Made by a program: the position numbers and the translations under genes. From Prochlorococcus sp. AG-402-N17 (GTDB lineage Bacteria > Cyanobacteriota > Cyanobacteriia > PCC-6307 > Cyanobiaceae): a stretch of 62,647 nt of DNA. The stretch lies in contig QCIV01000006.1 of NCBI GenBank assembly GCA_003216455.1, forward strand, positions 1-62,647, read 5' to 3'. Shown one piece after another: positions 30,831-41,645 of the stretch (its first letter is position 1; each line of letters starts with the position of its first letter). The notes beneath the pieces were generated by a model, which worked only from the letters and a program-made list of their open reading frames with translations, ran no database searches and had not been told where the DNA came from.

Positions 30831-31625
30831 ATGAACTTTAAACCAATACCTAATAAATTTGAATATTTAAATTGGCAAGAAATTGAGTGTGTTGCCAAAA
30901 ACAAAAGATCAACAGTGATTTGGCCATTCGGTGCTGTTGAGCAACATGGGCCGCATTTGCCTCTTGCTACAGACAGTATTTTTGTTGATGAAATTATTAG
31001 CGAAGTTTTTAAGTTATTCTCTGCCGATATTCCATTAAAAAAACTTCCAACCCAATATATTGGTTTTTCTCCTGAACATAAGGGTTTTGCCGGGACAATT
31101 TCACTTTCCTCAAATCTAATAACCTCAATGATCAAGGAAGTTGGAGGTCAATTATCTGAAATGGGTTTTAAAAGATTGATATTAATTAATGGACATGGAG
31201 GTCAAATTTCACTATTGAATACAGCTGCAAGAGAGCTAAGAAGTGTCGCACCAGGGATGGCAGTTTTCCCTTGTTTCTTATGGAGTGGTGTGAATGGATT
31301 GAGTGAATTGTTAACAAAAACTGAGATTGAGAATGGGCTTCATGCTTCTTTAGCTGAAACAAGTTTGATGCTGGCTTTGAAACCAGAATTAGTAGGTGAT
31401 GAACGCCCAAATGAGGTTAATGAAGTAGAGATCCCTGAAGGTTGGAGTCTAGAGGGCAATGCGCCTACTGCTTGGCTTACTGACGACTTCAGTAAATCAG
31501 GTGTTATTGGAGATAGTAGAGGAGCAAATGAGTCTTTAGGGAAAAATTTAAAGGAATTATTGATTAATCATTGGTTCAAATTGATTATGAATCTGATGCA
31601 ATCAGATTGGCCAAACAATTCTTAA
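30831..31625 (+). CDS. Creatininase-family amidohydrolase
   Basis: Metal-dependent hydrolase fold, 264 residues. IWPFGAVEQHGPHLPLATD (about 25-43) supplies the metal-binding Glu/His/Asp, INGHGGQ near 119 a further His, and LHASLAETSLMLAL near 170 the conserved Glu. Family members act on creatinine, or on formamide intermediates of riboflavin/F420 biosynthesis (ArfB), or cofactor maturation (MftE). The substrate here cannot be chosen. It is divergent from rps1b by 66 nt. Confidence 0.85.
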   Translation: MNFKPIPNKFEYLNWQEIECVAKNKRSTVIWPFGAVEQHGPHLPLATDSIFVDEIISEVFKLFSADIPLKKLPTQYIGFSPEHKGFAGTISLSSNLITSMIKEVGGQLSEMGFKRLILINGHGGQISLLNTAARELRSVAPGMAVFPCFLWSGVNGLSELLTKTEIENGLHASLAETSLMLALKPELVGDERPNEVNEVEIPEGWSLEGNAPTAWLTDDFSKSGVIGDSRGANESLGKNLKELLINHWFKLIMNLMQSDWPNNS

Positions 31626-31691
31626 ATAAGTTTAAGTAAAAAATGTGAATTAACAATTGAAACTATTTTCATGATATTTAAATAAACTCTC

Positions 31692-31697
31692 TATAAT
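31692..31697 (+). promoter_or_regulatory. Likely -10 box for ado
   Basis: A perfect TATAAT lies 12 nt before the first possible ATG (31710) and 39 nt before the ATG at 31737. With transcription starting about 7 nt downstream, the later ATG gets a normal leader. No convincing -35 box is seen. Confidence 0.5.
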
Positions 31698-31736
31698 CAT
31701 GTAGTATTCATGCATAATGAGCTAAAGATTACTGAC

Positions 31737-32465
31737 ATGCAAACTCTAGAATCAAATAAAAAAACTATTGAACAATCGACTAATCCGATTTCTTTAGATT
31801 TGCCCGACTTCACTACAAATTCTTATAAGGATGCATACAGCAGAATAAATGCAATTGTTATAGAGGGAGAGCAAGAGGCTCATGATAATTACATGTCAAT
31901 AGCAACTTTAATCCCAAATGAGTTAGAGGAATTAACTAAATTGGCGAGAATGGAAATGAAGCATAAAAAAGGCTTTACTGCATGTGGAAGAAATTTAGGT
32001 GTAGTAGCTGATATGGAATTTGCTAAAAAATTCTTTTCTAAATTACATGGTAATTTTCAAGTTGCTCTTGAAAAAGGAAATTTAACAACATGTCTATTAA
32101 TACAAGCTATTTTAATTGAAGCATTTGCAATTTCTGCTTATAACGTCTATATAAGAGTTGCGGATCCTTTTGCAAAAAAAATAACAGAGGGAGTGGTTAA
32201 AGATGAATATCTTCATTTAAATTATGGTCAAGAGTGGCTTAAAGAGAATCTATCCACTTGTAAAGAGGAATTAATGGAAGCTAATAAGGTTAATCTTCCG
32301 TTAATTAAAAAGATGTTAGATGAAGTCGCAGATGACGCATCAGCTTTAGCTATGGACAGAGAAGAATTAATGGAAGAATTTATGATTGCTTATCAAGATA
32401 CATTGATGGAAATAGGTCTAGATAATAGAGAAATTGCAAGAATGGCTATGGCAGCTATCGTCTAA
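31737..32465 (+). CDS. ado: Aldehyde-deformylating oxygenase (alkane synthesis)
   Basis: Non-haem di-iron enzyme that turns fatty aldehydes into alkanes plus formate. Metal ligands are visible in VIEGEQEAHDNY, ARMEMKHKKG (E-x-x-H), LIEAFAISAY and VKDEYLHLNYG (E-x-x-H). From ATG 31737 it is 242 residues, close to other Prochlorococcus enzymes; an in-frame ATG at 31710 would add nine residues, but the TATAAT at 31692 favours the later start. aar lies 108 nt downstream; the two together form the cyanobacterial alkane pathway. Confidence 0.97.
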   Translation: MQTLESNKKTIEQSTNPISLDLPDFTTNSYKDAYSRINAIVIEGEQEAHDNYMSIATLIPNELEELTKLARMEMKHKKGFTACGRNLGVVADMEFAKKFFSKLHGNFQVALEKGNLTTCLLIQAILIEAFAISAYNVYIRVADPFAKKITEGVVKDEYLHLNYGQEWLKENLSTCKEELMEANKVNLPLIKKMLDEVADDASALAMDREELMEEFMIAYQDTLMEIGLDNREIARMAMAAIV

Positions 32466-32573
32466 TTACGTTTCAAATTAATTAAGAATTTTAATAATCA
32501 ATCAATCCTATTTAAGTAGTTACCTCTGTGCTATTGTTCATAACATCGTATAGAAACCATTTATAAATTTTAA

Positions 32574-33614
32574 ATGTTTGGGTTAATAGGCCACTCAACC
32601 AGTTTTGAAGATGCAAAAAGAAAAGCTTCGATGCTAGGCTTTGATCATATTGCTGATGGCGACTTAGATGTTTGGTGTACTGCTCCTCCTCAGCTTGTTG
32701 AAAATGTAGAAGTTAAGAGTGCTACTGGAATATCTATTGAAGGTTCTTATATAGATTCTTGCTTTGTTCCTGAAATGCTTTCTAGGTTTAAAACGGCTAG
32801 AAGAAAAGTACTAAATGCTATGGAACTAGCTCAAAAAAAAGGTATTAACATTACCGCTTTAGGAGGATTTACTTCTATTATTTTTGAGAATTTTAATCTT
32901 CTACAGCATAAACAAATTAGAAATACTTCACTAGAGTGGGAAAGGTTTACTACTGGCAATACTCATACCGCCTGGGTTATTTGTAGGCAACTAGAAATAA
33001 ATGCGCCTCGCATTGGGATAGACCTTAAAAAAGCGACTGTTGCTGTAATTGGTGCTACAGGTGATATTGGTAGTGCTGTTTGTAGATGGCTTATCAATAA
33101 AACTGGGATTTCAGAACTTCTTATGGTAGCAAGACAACAAGAACCACTAGAGCTATTACAAAAAGAATTAGATGGCGGCACTGTAACAAGCTTAAATGAA
33201 GCATTGCCCCAGGCGGATATTGTTGTATGGGTTGCAAGTATGCCTAAAACTATTGAAATTGATACAAATAACTTAAAAAAAACATGTTTAATGATTGATG
33301 GCGGATACCCCAAAAATCTTGGTGAGAAATTTCAGGGTGAAAATATTCATGTTTTAAAAGGAGGTATAGTAGAGTTTTTTAATGATATTGGTTGGAAAAT
33401 GATGGAACTTGCGGAAATGCAAAACCCTCAGCGAGAGATGTTTGCATGCTTTGCAGAAGCTATGATTTTAGAATTTGAAAAATGTCATACAAACTTTAGT
33501 TGGGGAAGAAATAACATTTCCCTTGAAAAGATGGAGTTTATTGGAGCAGCATCTTTAAAGCATGGTTTTTCTGCGATTGGACTTGATAAACAGCCTAAAG
33601 TATTAACTGTTTAA
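32574..33614 (+). CDS. aar: Long-chain acyl-ACP reductase
   Basis: Reduces fatty acyl-ACP to the aldehyde used by ADO. The family start [19 protein letters not shown]-binding [13 protein letters not shown] near residue 159, and the active-site Cys region MFACFAEAM near 288 are all present. At 346 residues it is standard. A TATAGA box near 32552 in the ado-aar gap could give it its own promoter. accA starts only 3 nt after its stop, so acyl-ACP use and fatty acid synthesis may share a transcript. Confidence 0.96.
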   Translation: MFGLIGHSTSFEDAKRKASMLGFDHIADGDLDVWCTAPPQLVENVEVKSATGISIEGSYIDSCFVPEMLSRFKTARRKVLNAMELAQKKGINITALGGFTSIIFENFNLLQHKQIRNTSLEWERFTTGNTHTAWVICRQLEINAPRIGIDLKKATVAVIGATGDIGSAVCRWLINKTGISELLMVARQQEPLELLQKELDGGTVTSLNEALPQADIVVWVASMPKTIEIDTNNLKKTCLMIDGGYPKNLGEKFQGENIHVLKGGIVEFFNDIGWKMMELAEMQNPQREMFACFAEAMILEFEKCHTNFSWGRNNISLEKMEFIGAASLKHGFSAIGLDKQPKVLTV

Positions 33615-33617
33615 ATT

Positions 33618-34625
33618 ATGGCTAAACGTTACCTCCTTGATTTTGAAAAGCCTCTTGTTGAACTTGAGAAGCAGATAGAGCAAATTAAAGAATTAGCTCG
33701 AGATTCAGAAGTAGATGTTAGTCAACAGCTTCTGCAACTTGAAACCTTAGCTGCTAGGAGAAGAGAAGAAATATTTAAATCTCTCACCCCTGCTCAAAAG
33801 ATTCAGGTAGCTAGACATCCTCAAAGACCTAGTACTTTGGATTTTGTTCAAATGTTTTGTGATGACTGGATCGAATTACATGGAGACAGGAATGGTGGCG
33901 ATGATATGGCACTAATTGGGGGGATAGGTTTGATAGATAATAGACCAGTGTTGATTTTAGGGCATCAGAAAGGAAGGGACACAAAAGAAAATGTAGTTAG
34001 AAACTTTGGAATGGCAAAACCAGGAGGTTACAGAAAAGCTCTTAGATTAATGCAGCATGCAAATAGATTCTCTTTGCCAATTCTTACATTTATTGATACT
34101 CCTGGAGCTTATGCTGGTTTAAAAGCTGAAGAACAAGGTCAAGGGGAAGCAATTGCAAGAAACCTTCGAGAGATGTTTGGATTGAAAGTCCCAATTGTGG
34201 CTACTGTCATTGGAGAAGGAGGTTCAGGAGGTGCACTTGGAATAGGTGTTGCCGATAGGTTACTAATGTTTGAACACAGTGTTTACACAGTTGCTAGTCC
34301 GGAAGCATGTGCATCAATTTTGTGGAGAGATGCTGCCAAGGCACCAGAAGCTGCATCAGCACTTAAAATTACAGGTAAAGATTTACTTAAGTTAGGTATA
34401 ATAGATGAGGTATTGCCAGAACCTTCTGGTGGGAATAATTGGGCTCCTTTAGATGCTGGCAATACACTAAAAGAAGCTATTGAGAAACACCTTAATGCTT
34501 TACTGCAAATGCCTGAAGACGAATTAATTGAGAAAAGATACAAAAAATTTAGGGTTTTAGGTAATTTTATCGAAGCAAATAATATTGAAGAGATTTATAG
34601 TGAAGTCCCCCAAAAAACTGAATAA
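33618..34625 (+). CDS. accA: Acetyl-CoA carboxylase carboxyltransferase subunit alpha
   Basis: Half of the carboxyltransferase that makes malonyl-CoA for fatty acid synthesis. [17 protein letters not shown] near the start, [15 protein letters not shown] near 93, [12 protein letters not shown] near 116, and the oxyanion-hole [13 protein letters not shown] near 196 are diagnostic. At 335 residues it is normal. It follows aar by 3 nt and overlaps the likely start of the SDR gene. Confidence 0.98.
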   Translation: MAKRYLLDFEKPLVELEKQIEQIKELARDSEVDVSQQLLQLETLAARRREEIFKSLTPAQKIQVARHPQRPSTLDFVQMFCDDWIELHGDRNGGDDMALIGGIGLIDNRPVLILGHQKGRDTKENVVRNFGMAKPGGYRKALRLMQHANRFSLPILTFIDTPGAYAGLKAEEQGQGEAIARNLREMFGLKVPIVATVIGEGGSGGALGIGVADRLLMFEHSVYTVASPEACASILWRDAAKAPEAASALKITGKDLLKLGIIDEVLPEPSGGNNWAPLDAGNTLKEAIEKHLNALLQMPEDELIEKRYKKFRVLGNFIEANNIEEIYSEVPQKTE

Positions 34626-35334
34626 ATTGAAACTAGCTTTTATAACAGGTGCTACGAAAGGTATTGGTAGATCTACAGCAATTACATTTGCTAATGCTGG
34701 CTGGGATTTAATTTTACTCTCCAGAAATATGGATTTATTGGAGAAACTAAAGAGAGAGCTGTTGACTACTAAATCAAAAATTAACCTAGTTAAATGTGAT
34801 TTATCTAATAATTTAGAAATAGAGCATTGTGTTAAAAAAGCAATTGAGAAGTATGGGTGCCCTTCAGTGTTGATAAATAATGCCGGTTGCGCATTTAATG
34901 GTCCTCTTGTTGAAATGGATTTAGGTCAATGGGAACAAACTATTCAAATAAACCTTACAAGTGTTTTTCAAATTTGCAGTTCAATAATTCCTCAAATGAG
35001 GCAAAATGGTGGTTTAGTGATTAATGTTAGTAGTCATGCCTCTTATAATGCATTCCCCCAATGGGGAGCTTATTGTGTTTCAAAATCTGCATTAGCGATG
35101 TTTACTAAATGCTTGAGAGAAGAGGAGAGATCTAATTCAATAAGAGCGTGCACAATAACTCTCGGTTCAGTAAATACTCCCCTATGGGACTCCGAATCAA
35201 TCAATTCTGATTTTGATAGAACTTCTATGCTCTCCTCAAGCGAGGTATCAGAAACTATTCTTTATATGGCTCAAAAACCTCAATCACAATTGATCGAAGA
35301 CCTGACTTTGATGCCTTCTGGTGGAGCTTTTTAA
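34600..35334 (+). CDS. Short-chain dehydrogenase/reductase
   Basis: Classical SDR: Rossmann [12 protein letters not shown] near residue 15, NNAG near 92, catalytic Ser in NVSSHAS and YxxxK in [11 protein letters not shown] near 152. The start is uncertain. In-frame candidates are TTG 34585, GTG 34600 (AAGAGA-like SD upstream) and TTG 34627, just after the accA stop. GTG 34600 is used here. It resembles FabG-like enzymes but the substrate is unknown. Position after accA suggests a lipid link (inference). Confidence 0.85.
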   Translation: MKSPKKLNKLKLAFITGATKGIGRSTAITFANAGWDLILLSRNMDLLEKLKRELLTTKSKINLVKCDLSNNLEIEHCVKKAIEKYGCPSVLINNAGCAFNGPLVEMDLGQWEQTIQINLTSVFQICSSIIPQMRQNGGLVINVSSHASYNAFPQWGAYCVSKSALAMFTKCLREEERSNSIRACTITLGSVNTPLWDSESINSDFDRTSMLSSSEVSETILYMAQKPQSQLIEDLTLMPSGGAF

Positions 35335-35412
35335 ATATTATGTTTATCTGCCTAATCTTAAAACAGTGATTTTTTTAGTACTATTTGAACCCGATTGAAC
35401 AATAGAATGTGA

Positions 35413-35418
35413 TATAAT
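35413..35418 (+). promoter_or_regulatory. Likely -10 box for folE
   Basis: TATAAT 68 nt before the folE ATG, in a 152-nt gap. Two TTGAAC hexamers lie at 35385 and 35395, but their spacing (22 and 12 nt) does not fit a standard -35 box, so only the -10 is called. Confidence 0.35.
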
Positions 35419-35486
35419 AAATTAGCAATTAAGCTTTTGGAAGATACAGTTAATTAAGTTGCATACATTTTTCTTTTTAGAATTTT

Positions 35487-36227
35487 ATGACCTCTACATT
35501 ACCCAACGATAATATTAGAAACTTTGACGACCAGATTACTAATAAACTAATTTCTGAAATTATAAGAGACAGAATTAAGAATTCTGGGACAAGATTTAGT
35601 GCTAACGATAATATTTCTGATTTTATAAATCCTGGTGAATTAGAAATTTTAGAAAAAGAAGTAGCCTCAAGAGTTAAAGACTTACTAAATTCTCTAGTAA
35701 TAGATGTTGAAAATGATCATAATACCCAAGAAACTGCTGAAAGAGTTTCAAAAATGTATTTAAATGAAGTTTTTAAAGGCAGATATCATGAACAACCTAA
35801 AGTTACAAGTTTCCCAAATGACAAGAATCTTGATGAAATTTATACAGTTGGCCCAATTTCTGTCAGATCTGCATGTTCACATCACTTAGTGCCAATTCTT
35901 GGAGAGTGTTGGATAGGTATTAAACCTGGAAATAAAGTTATAGGACTTTCAAAATTTGCGAGAGTTGCAGATTGGGTTTTTTCAAGACCTCATATTCAGG
36001 AAGAAGCTGTAATGATCCTCGCAGATGAAATTGAAAAACTGTGTGAACCTAAAGGTTTAGGCATTATTGTAAAGGCCCAACATTATTGTATGAAGTGGAG
36101 GGGAGTCAAAGAACCAAATACAAGTATGATTAATTCTGTGGTGAGAGGCGATTTTAGACACGATTTAAGTTTAAAACAAGAATTTTTTGAGCTTGTAAAA
36201 CAGCAGTCTGCTACTAATAATTACTAA
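35487..36227 (+). CDS. folE: GTP cyclohydrolase I
   Basis: First enzyme of folate and pterin synthesis, converting GTP to dihydroneopterin triphosphate. Zinc and catalytic residues lie in SACSHHLVPILGE near residues 130-142, GLSKFARVADW near 152 is conserved, and VKAQHYCMKWRG near 198 supplies the second zinc Cys. An N-terminal extension of about 50 polar residues precedes the catalytic domain (246 residues total). It overlaps the convergent trpF by 4 nt. Confidence 0.97.
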   Translation: MTSTLPNDNIRNFDDQITNKLISEIIRDRIKNSGTRFSANDNISDFINPGELEILEKEVASRVKDLLNSLVIDVENDHNTQETAERVSKMYLNEVFKGRYHEQPKVTSFPNDKNLDEIYTVGPISVRSACSHHLVPILGECWIGIKPGNKVIGLSKFARVADWVFSRPHIQEEAVMILADEIEKLCEPKGLGIIVKAQHYCMKWRGVKEPNTSMINSVVRGDFRHDLSLKQEFFELVKQQSATNNY

Positions 36228-36880
36228 TTTGTTTTTAAAAACTTAAAAAGATCCTCTGTTTTTTTAATATCTTTTAAACCTGGAGATACTTCAATACTAC
36301 TTGAAATATCTAATCCATCAGGTTTGAAGTCAGTGAGGATTTCGTCAATCCATTCAATTGATATTCCACCTGCTAACCACCATGGTTTTCTAAATTTCAA
36401 ATTCTTTAGATAAGTAGAATTTATTTTTTTCCCTGAACCTCCATAAGTTTCTTTATTCCAAGAATCAAGTAGTATCGCATCTACAAAGTCCTCAAAAGGT
36501 TTTATTTTATCAATGTCCTTTTCCGTTTTTATCCTGAAAGCCTTCCATAGGCCAATATTGGGAATTTTTTCCCTTATTTTTTTGCAATAATCAATATCTT
36601 CATCCCCATGTAATTGAATAATAGTTTCACTTGGGTTTCCTAAGAAATTTTTAATAATTAATTCTATTGGACAATTTTGAACAACTGATACCCTCTCGAT
36701 TTTTGGATACAACCTTTCTAAGGTTGTAAAAATATTTTTCTTAATTTGAGGTGATATATATCTTGGTGACTCTTCCACTGAAATAATACCGATAGCATGC
36801 GCTCCTAATTTTGCTACTTGCAGAACTTGTTCTTCTGAAGTTAGGCCACAAATTTTAATTAAAGTATTACTCTTGGGCAT
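36224..36880 (-). CDS. trpF: Phosphoribosylanthranilate isomerase
   Basis: Tryptophan pathway isomerase, a TIM barrel of 218 residues. IKICGLTSEEQ (residues 8-18) carries the catalytic Cys, VQNCPIELI and IQLHGDED near 89 are family-typical, DAILLDS gives the catalytic Asp region near 133, and LAGGIS near 168 is the phosphate loop. It stands alone, with no other trp genes here, as is usual for scattered trp genes in cyanobacteria. Confidence 0.96.
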   Translation of the reverse strand: MPKSNTLIKICGLTSEEQVLQVAKLGAHAIGIISVEESPRYISPQIKKNIFTTLERLYPKIERVSVVQNCPIELIIKNFLGNPSETIIQLHGDEDIDYCKKIREKIPNIGLWKAFRIKTEKDIDKIKPFEDFVDAILLDSWNKETYGGSGKKINSTYLKNLKFRKPWWLAGGISIEWIDEILTDFKPDGLDISSSIEVSPGLKDIKKTEDLFKFLKTN

Positions 36881-36935
36881 ATAATTAGCCTGTATGTAAA
36901 ATTAATATTATTGCTAAATATAGCGGAGATTATTT

Positions 36936-38159
36936 TTGAGAAGTTGGCAAATTTTTAAAATATGGGGAATTCCCTTTAAAGTTCATCCTTATTGGTTTGC
37001 TATTCTCTTTTTATTCTCATGGAGTATAAGTAATCAGGTTAATTTAACTTCAGGAAATATTTATGATATTAAAGAATCTTGGATTATAGGATTTTTAACT
37101 TCTTTTTTCTTATTATCTTCAATTATTTTTCATGAGGTTTTTCATACTTTTGTTTCACTTAATCAGGGTGTGAAAATAAAAAAAATTACTTTTTATTTCC
37201 TAGGAGCAATTTTACAAATAGATAGGTATTGTCAAACTGCTTTAGGTAATATAAAAATTGCAATTGTTAGACCTCTTTTATGTTTCGCTACAGCATCTAT
37301 CCTTCTTTTAATTAGTAATAACATTGCATCTCAAGAACAAATAGCAGTTAATGTAATTTCTAGAGTAGGTATATTCAATTTATTCTTAGGTTTCTTAAAT
37401 TTGATTCCAATTGGTTCTTTAAATGGGGGAAATTTATTGAAAAGTATTATTTGGCATTTCTCAGGAAGTAAAAATAAAGGAAGAAATTTCCTCAATAAAG
37501 TAAATTTATTATTATCTTTTTTTGTTTTATTTTTTGGGATAGTTTGTTTATTTAGATTTAACTTTTATTTTGGTTTTATTCTTTCTTTTTTGGGCTTGTT
37601 TGGAGTTAATTCTTCAAAATCAGAAAGTCAATTTTTTAAAATTGAAAACATACTTAAATTTAGTAAAGTTTCTGAGATCAAATTAAAGCCTTTGAGGAAA
37701 ATTGAATACGATTCAAATTTCTCAGAATTTAATAGATTAATAAAAAATAAAAAGGATGCATCGGATAAATATTTTTTTGTTACTAATAATGGTAGATGGA
37801 CCGGTTTTGTTGATGAAAATATTTTAAAAACTGTTCCCTTGAAAAAATGGGAACGGAACTTTGTAGGAGATTTTAAGAAACCAATCGGTAGTTTTGAAAG
37901 TGTGTCTTATAACTATAAATTATGGAGAACTGTAGAAAGACTTGAAGAAACAAATGAAGGTTTTTTATTGGTTCTTAATGCTGCAGATATCCCTTTGGGG
38001 ATTATTGATAGGTCAAAAATTGGAAACTTTGTATTGAATAAATTAGGTTTTAATTTCCCTTCAGATATTGTTAACAAATTAAACTATAAAAATCATTATC
38101 CCTTTGGAATTGAATTGCCGAGAATAGTTAATTCAATGAAGCAGAAAGGAGATCTTTAA
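36936..38159 (+). CDS. M50 site-2-protease homologue with CBS-like domain
   Basis: Integral membrane metalloprotease family (SpoIVFB/Rip3 type), 407 residues, TTG start. The zinc helix HEVFH near residue 66 is intact. The second site, normally N-x-x-P-x-x-x-L-D-G-G, reads NLIPIGSLNGG near 151-161, with Asn (AAT codon) where Asp is the usual zinc ligand. Several membrane helices span 10-220. The C-terminal 180 residues look like a pair of CBS domains. It may be a weak or inactive protease, or one with altered chemistry. Confidence 0.82.
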   Translation: MRSWQIFKIWGIPFKVHPYWFAILFLFSWSISNQVNLTSGNIYDIKESWIIGFLTSFFLLSSIIFHEVFHTFVSLNQGVKIKKITFYFLGAILQIDRYCQTALGNIKIAIVRPLLCFATASILLLISNNIASQEQIAVNVISRVGIFNLFLGFLNLIPIGSLNGGNLLKSIIWHFSGSKNKGRNFLNKVNLLLSFFVLFFGIVCLFRFNFYFGFILSFLGLFGVNSSKSESQFFKIENILKFSKVSEIKLKPLRKIEYDSNFSEFNRLIKNKKDASDKYFFVTNNGRWTGFVDENILKTVPLKKWERNFVGDFKKPIGSFESVSYNYKLWRTVERLEETNEGFLLVLNAADIPLGIIDRSKIGNFVLNKLGFNFPSDIVNKLNYKNHYPFGIELPRIVNSMKQKGDL

Positions 38160-38181
38160 TAATTCTGGTCATTAAAATTTT

Positions 38182-38874
38182 CTATTTTTTATTATCTATG
38201 GCAATATTTTTGAAATTTATATTTGATTTATTTTTCACGAATGAATTTCTCAAATGTTGAACTATTTCATCATTTGTTAGTTTTAAATTTACTTTTGGTG
38301 GAGCTTCTTCTTTGAATAATTTGAACCACAAATCTCTTGAAGGATTTGTTTGAATTTCTCCATGTTGAAGGAATGCGCCTTTTTTACGAAATTGAGCACT
38401 ACCTATTCTCTTAAACCCATCCTGATCAACTAAATCCGAAATTAATGAAGTCCCAAAACAATTTGTTCTAATGCTTGACTTTCGTAAATTACCATATTGT
38501 AAGTTTAGACCTAATTCTCTAAAACTTTTAATTAACCAATTATTAACCATTTCATAACTTAAGAATTTATAGAAAGTTTTTTTAAAAGTTAATGCATATG
38601 TTATGCCTCCTGAATGCAGAACAGCACCCCCTCCAGAGGGACGTCTAACAATATTAATTTCCCCATTTTTTAATAAATTTTTCCAATGAAGAGGAATTTC
38701 TTTTTGGTGATAGCCAATTGAAAGCCAATCCCCAGTCCAATAGTAGAACCTCAATGTGAGAATTATTTCAGGATTCGAAATTGTCTGATCTAAAGAATTT
38801 AAATCTAAAGCCATTTGATCAAATCCAGGTAAATTATTTGTTGAAAAAATTAAAGCCTGATTTTCAATTCCCAA
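38182..38874 (-). CDS. Lipoate/biotin/octanoyl ligase-like protein (LplA family)
   Basis: Catalytic-domain-only member of the BPL/LplA/LipB family, 230 residues. [19 protein letters not shown] near residue 76 is the substrate-binding core, and [20 protein letters not shown] near 154-173 contains the catalytic Lys region. It could be a lipoyl-protein ligase or an octanoyltransferase of the LipM type. It is convergent with the M50 homologue and divergent from psaM. Confidence 0.85.
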   Translation of the reverse strand: MGIENQALIFSTNNLPGFDQMALDLNSLDQTISNPEIILTLRFYYWTGDWLSIGYHQKEIPLHWKNLLKNGEINIVRRPSGGGAVLHSGGITYALTFKKTFYKFLSYEMVNNWLIKSFRELGLNLQYGNLRKSSIRTNCFGTSLISDLVDQDGFKRIGSAQFRKKGAFLQHGEIQTNPSRDLWFKLFKEEAPPKVNLKLTNDEIVQHLRNSFVKNKSNINFKNIAIDNKK

Positions 38875-39010
38875 AATTAACTTTGTAGGTTTATTTATGA
38901 TAATTTCAATAAATTTTTTCTTTCAATTTGTTAATTACGTAACATCATTTTGTAATAGTGTTTCAAATCTTCTCTTTTCGGTGGAGAATATAGAAAATAA
39001 TTTTTTTACC

Positions 39011-39115
39011 ATGGAGCCAACTCAAACAATAAATCTTATTGCATTAAGCCTCATAGTTGTTATGCATGCAGGAGTTTTAGCATTAAGACTAGGAATTAGT
39101 TTAGGTAGAAACTAA
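39011..39115 (+). CDS. psaM: Photosystem I subunit XII (PsaM)
   Basis: A 34-residue single-helix membrane protein that sits at the trimer side of photosystem I. The sequence [18 protein letters not shown] then [10 protein letters not shown] matches Prochlorococcus PsaM as I know it. The frame is open further upstream, but the ATG at 39011 gives the known PsaM length; the longer reading is not needed. Confidence 0.95.
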   Translation: MEPTQTINLIALSLIVVMHAGVLALRLGISLGRN

Positions 39116-39200
39116 AGTCTATTAGAAAATTTAAAATTTATAAGGTAATAATAAAGTAAGACTGAATTGATTTATTCAGTAAAAATATCAAGTACTTAAT

Positions 39201-39548
39201 TTGTCAAAATCTTTTTATAAAAATAGTATTTTCCACAAAAAATATTTGGGGTCTGTATTTATAAAAAGACAACATAAACAGGATAATTTTGTATCATTGA
39301 TTTTTTTAATTATAAAAATTAGCTTTTCCCTTTTAGCAATGATAAGCCTGTTTAAGCTTGGCTATAGTTCTAAAGTAAGGTTGACCAGATTAAGGGAAAT
39401 TGAAGAATCATTTTTATACGAAAAATATAGATTTAATGTTTTAACAGATAAGTTTGATGATTTATTCTCTTCTGAAGGTGAGCAAAGATTTATGAAGGAT
39501 CAGGATCAAATAATTTCTAGGGACATTATCAGAGTAATATGGCGTTGA
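39201..39548 (+). CDS. Single-pass coiled-coil membrane protein, possibly FtsB/DivIC-shaped
   Basis: TTG start at 39201; 115 residues. A basic N-terminus (about 1-28), one membrane helix (about 30-50), a Leu/Glu/Arg helical stretch (about 55-85) that can form a coiled coil, and a short C-terminal part. This is the FtsB/DivIC layout but no specific motif proves it. It lies between psaM and por on the same strand. Function unknown. Confidence 0.55.
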   Translation: MSKSFYKNSIFHKKYLGSVFIKRQHKQDNFVSLIFLIIKISFSLLAMISLFKLGYSSKVRLTRLREIEESFLYEKYRFNVLTDKFDDLFSSEGEQRFMKDQDQIISRDIIRVIWR

Positions 39549-39602
39549 TAAGGATGATTTTGAATCGTTCTACTTTTCATTTTTCAATTAAATTTTTTGC
39601 TA

Positions 39603-40607
39603 GTGAGTAAGAACATTAAGGGTTTAGTCCTAATAACAGGAACAACTTCAGGAGTTGGATTAAATACTCTAAAACCTCTATTAAGATTTGGATGGGAGGT
39701 TATAGCAGTTAATCGATCAAATAAAAGAGCTATAAAAATAGCTGAGGAATTATTAACAAAAGAGGAAGTTAAAAATGTTCACTTTATAGAAATAGATCTT
39801 TCTAACTTGGATGATGTGAGAAAAGGTTGCGATGAAATATTAGAAAGATTTAAGAAGCCAATAAATTCTCTTATTTGTAATGCAGCAGTTTATAAACCGA
39901 GACTAAAGAGACCTGAAAGGTCTGCTCAGGGGTTTGAAAACTCTATGGCAGTAAATCATTTTGGGCATTTTCTTATGATAAACCTACTTATGGAAAATAT
40001 TTTATGTTCTGAAAGAGAAATTGTTTTAAATGCCAAATCAACTGTATTCAAGCCAAGAATTACAGTATTAGGGACTGTTACGGCTAATTATTCAGAACTT
40101 GGAGGAAGGATCCCCATTCCTGCTCCAGCTGATTTGGGAGATTTATCTGGATTCAAAAATGGTTTTTTATCTCCAATAAGTATGGCGAATGGAAAGAAAT
40201 TTAAACCTGGTAAGGCTTATAAAGATAGTAAACTTTGCAATATGGTGACCGTTCAGGAATTATCAAAAAGATATCCTGTAGAGAAGATTATTGTAAATTC
40301 TCTATATCCTGGATGTGTTGCTGATACAAAACTTTTTAGAGATACACCTTGGTTATTTAGATTCCTTTTCCCGATATTTCAAAAATTTATAACAAAAGGA
40401 TATGTTTCACAAAGACTGGCAGGAGAGAGGGTCGCTAAAGTGGCAACTTATAAAGAATTTGCTAAACCATCAGTCCATTGGAGCTGGGGAAATCGTCAGA
40501 AAACTGGCAGAAAAGCTTTTTCTCAAAAGTTGTCAAAAAGAATAATTGATACGAAGACCTCTCAACAAACTTATGATTTAACAAGCCAATTGGTTGGATT
40601 AGATTAA
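39603..40607 (+). CDS. por: Light-dependent protochlorophyllide oxidoreductase
   Basis: Reduces protochlorophyllide to chlorophyllide using light and NADPH. SDR fold: LITGTTSGVGLN near residue 8, ICNAAVY near 85, and the catalytic YKDSKLCN (Y-x-x-x-K) near 198. The POR-specific insertion with KPRITVLGTVTANYSELGG is visible. Starting at GTG 39603 gives 334 residues, the usual length; a TTG two codons upstream is possible. It is convergent with chlL, so both protochlorophyllide reductases are side by side. Confidence 0.96.
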   Translation: MSKNIKGLVLITGTTSGVGLNTLKPLLRFGWEVIAVNRSNKRAIKIAEELLTKEEVKNVHFIEIDLSNLDDVRKGCDEILERFKKPINSLICNAAVYKPRLKRPERSAQGFENSMAVNHFGHFLMINLLMENILCSEREIVLNAKSTVFKPRITVLGTVTANYSELGGRIPIPAPADLGDLSGFKNGFLSPISMANGKKFKPGKAYKDSKLCNMVTVQELSKRYPVEKIIVNSLYPGCVADTKLFRDTPWLFRFLFPIFQKFITKGYVSQRLAGERVAKVATYKEFAKPSVHWSWGNRQKTGRKAFSQKLSKRIIDTKTSQQTYDLTSQLVGLD

Positions 40608-40613
40608 TTTAGA

Positions 40614-41501
<888 letters not shown>

Positions 41502-41553
41502 TTAAAGCTTAAAACAAATTATTATTTATATTCTTGCAGCGCAAATACACATG

Positions 41554-41607
41554 AAATATGTTTATAAACAAATATGTATTTAATTGTATTAAAAGCGGGA
41601 AATATGT
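41554..41607 (-). promoter_or_regulatory. Three AAATATGT repeats upstream of chlL
   Basis: The octamer AAATATGT occurs at 41554-41561, 41570-41577 and 41600-41607 (ACATATTT read in the chlL direction), 53-106 nt upstream of the chlL ATG. Such spacing fits regulator binding, but AT-richness makes chance repeats possible. A further ATACACAT at 41545-41552 also occurs at 44609-44616 upstream of chlN. Confidence 0.35.
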
Positions 41608-41645
41608 TCTTATAACTTAATTTTTAGAATTAAATCTATTAGATT

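Noticed and set aside
38897..39010. Longer 72-aa reading upstream of PsaM
   Set aside because: The known 34-aa PsaM starts at ATG 39011; the upstream part is not family-like.
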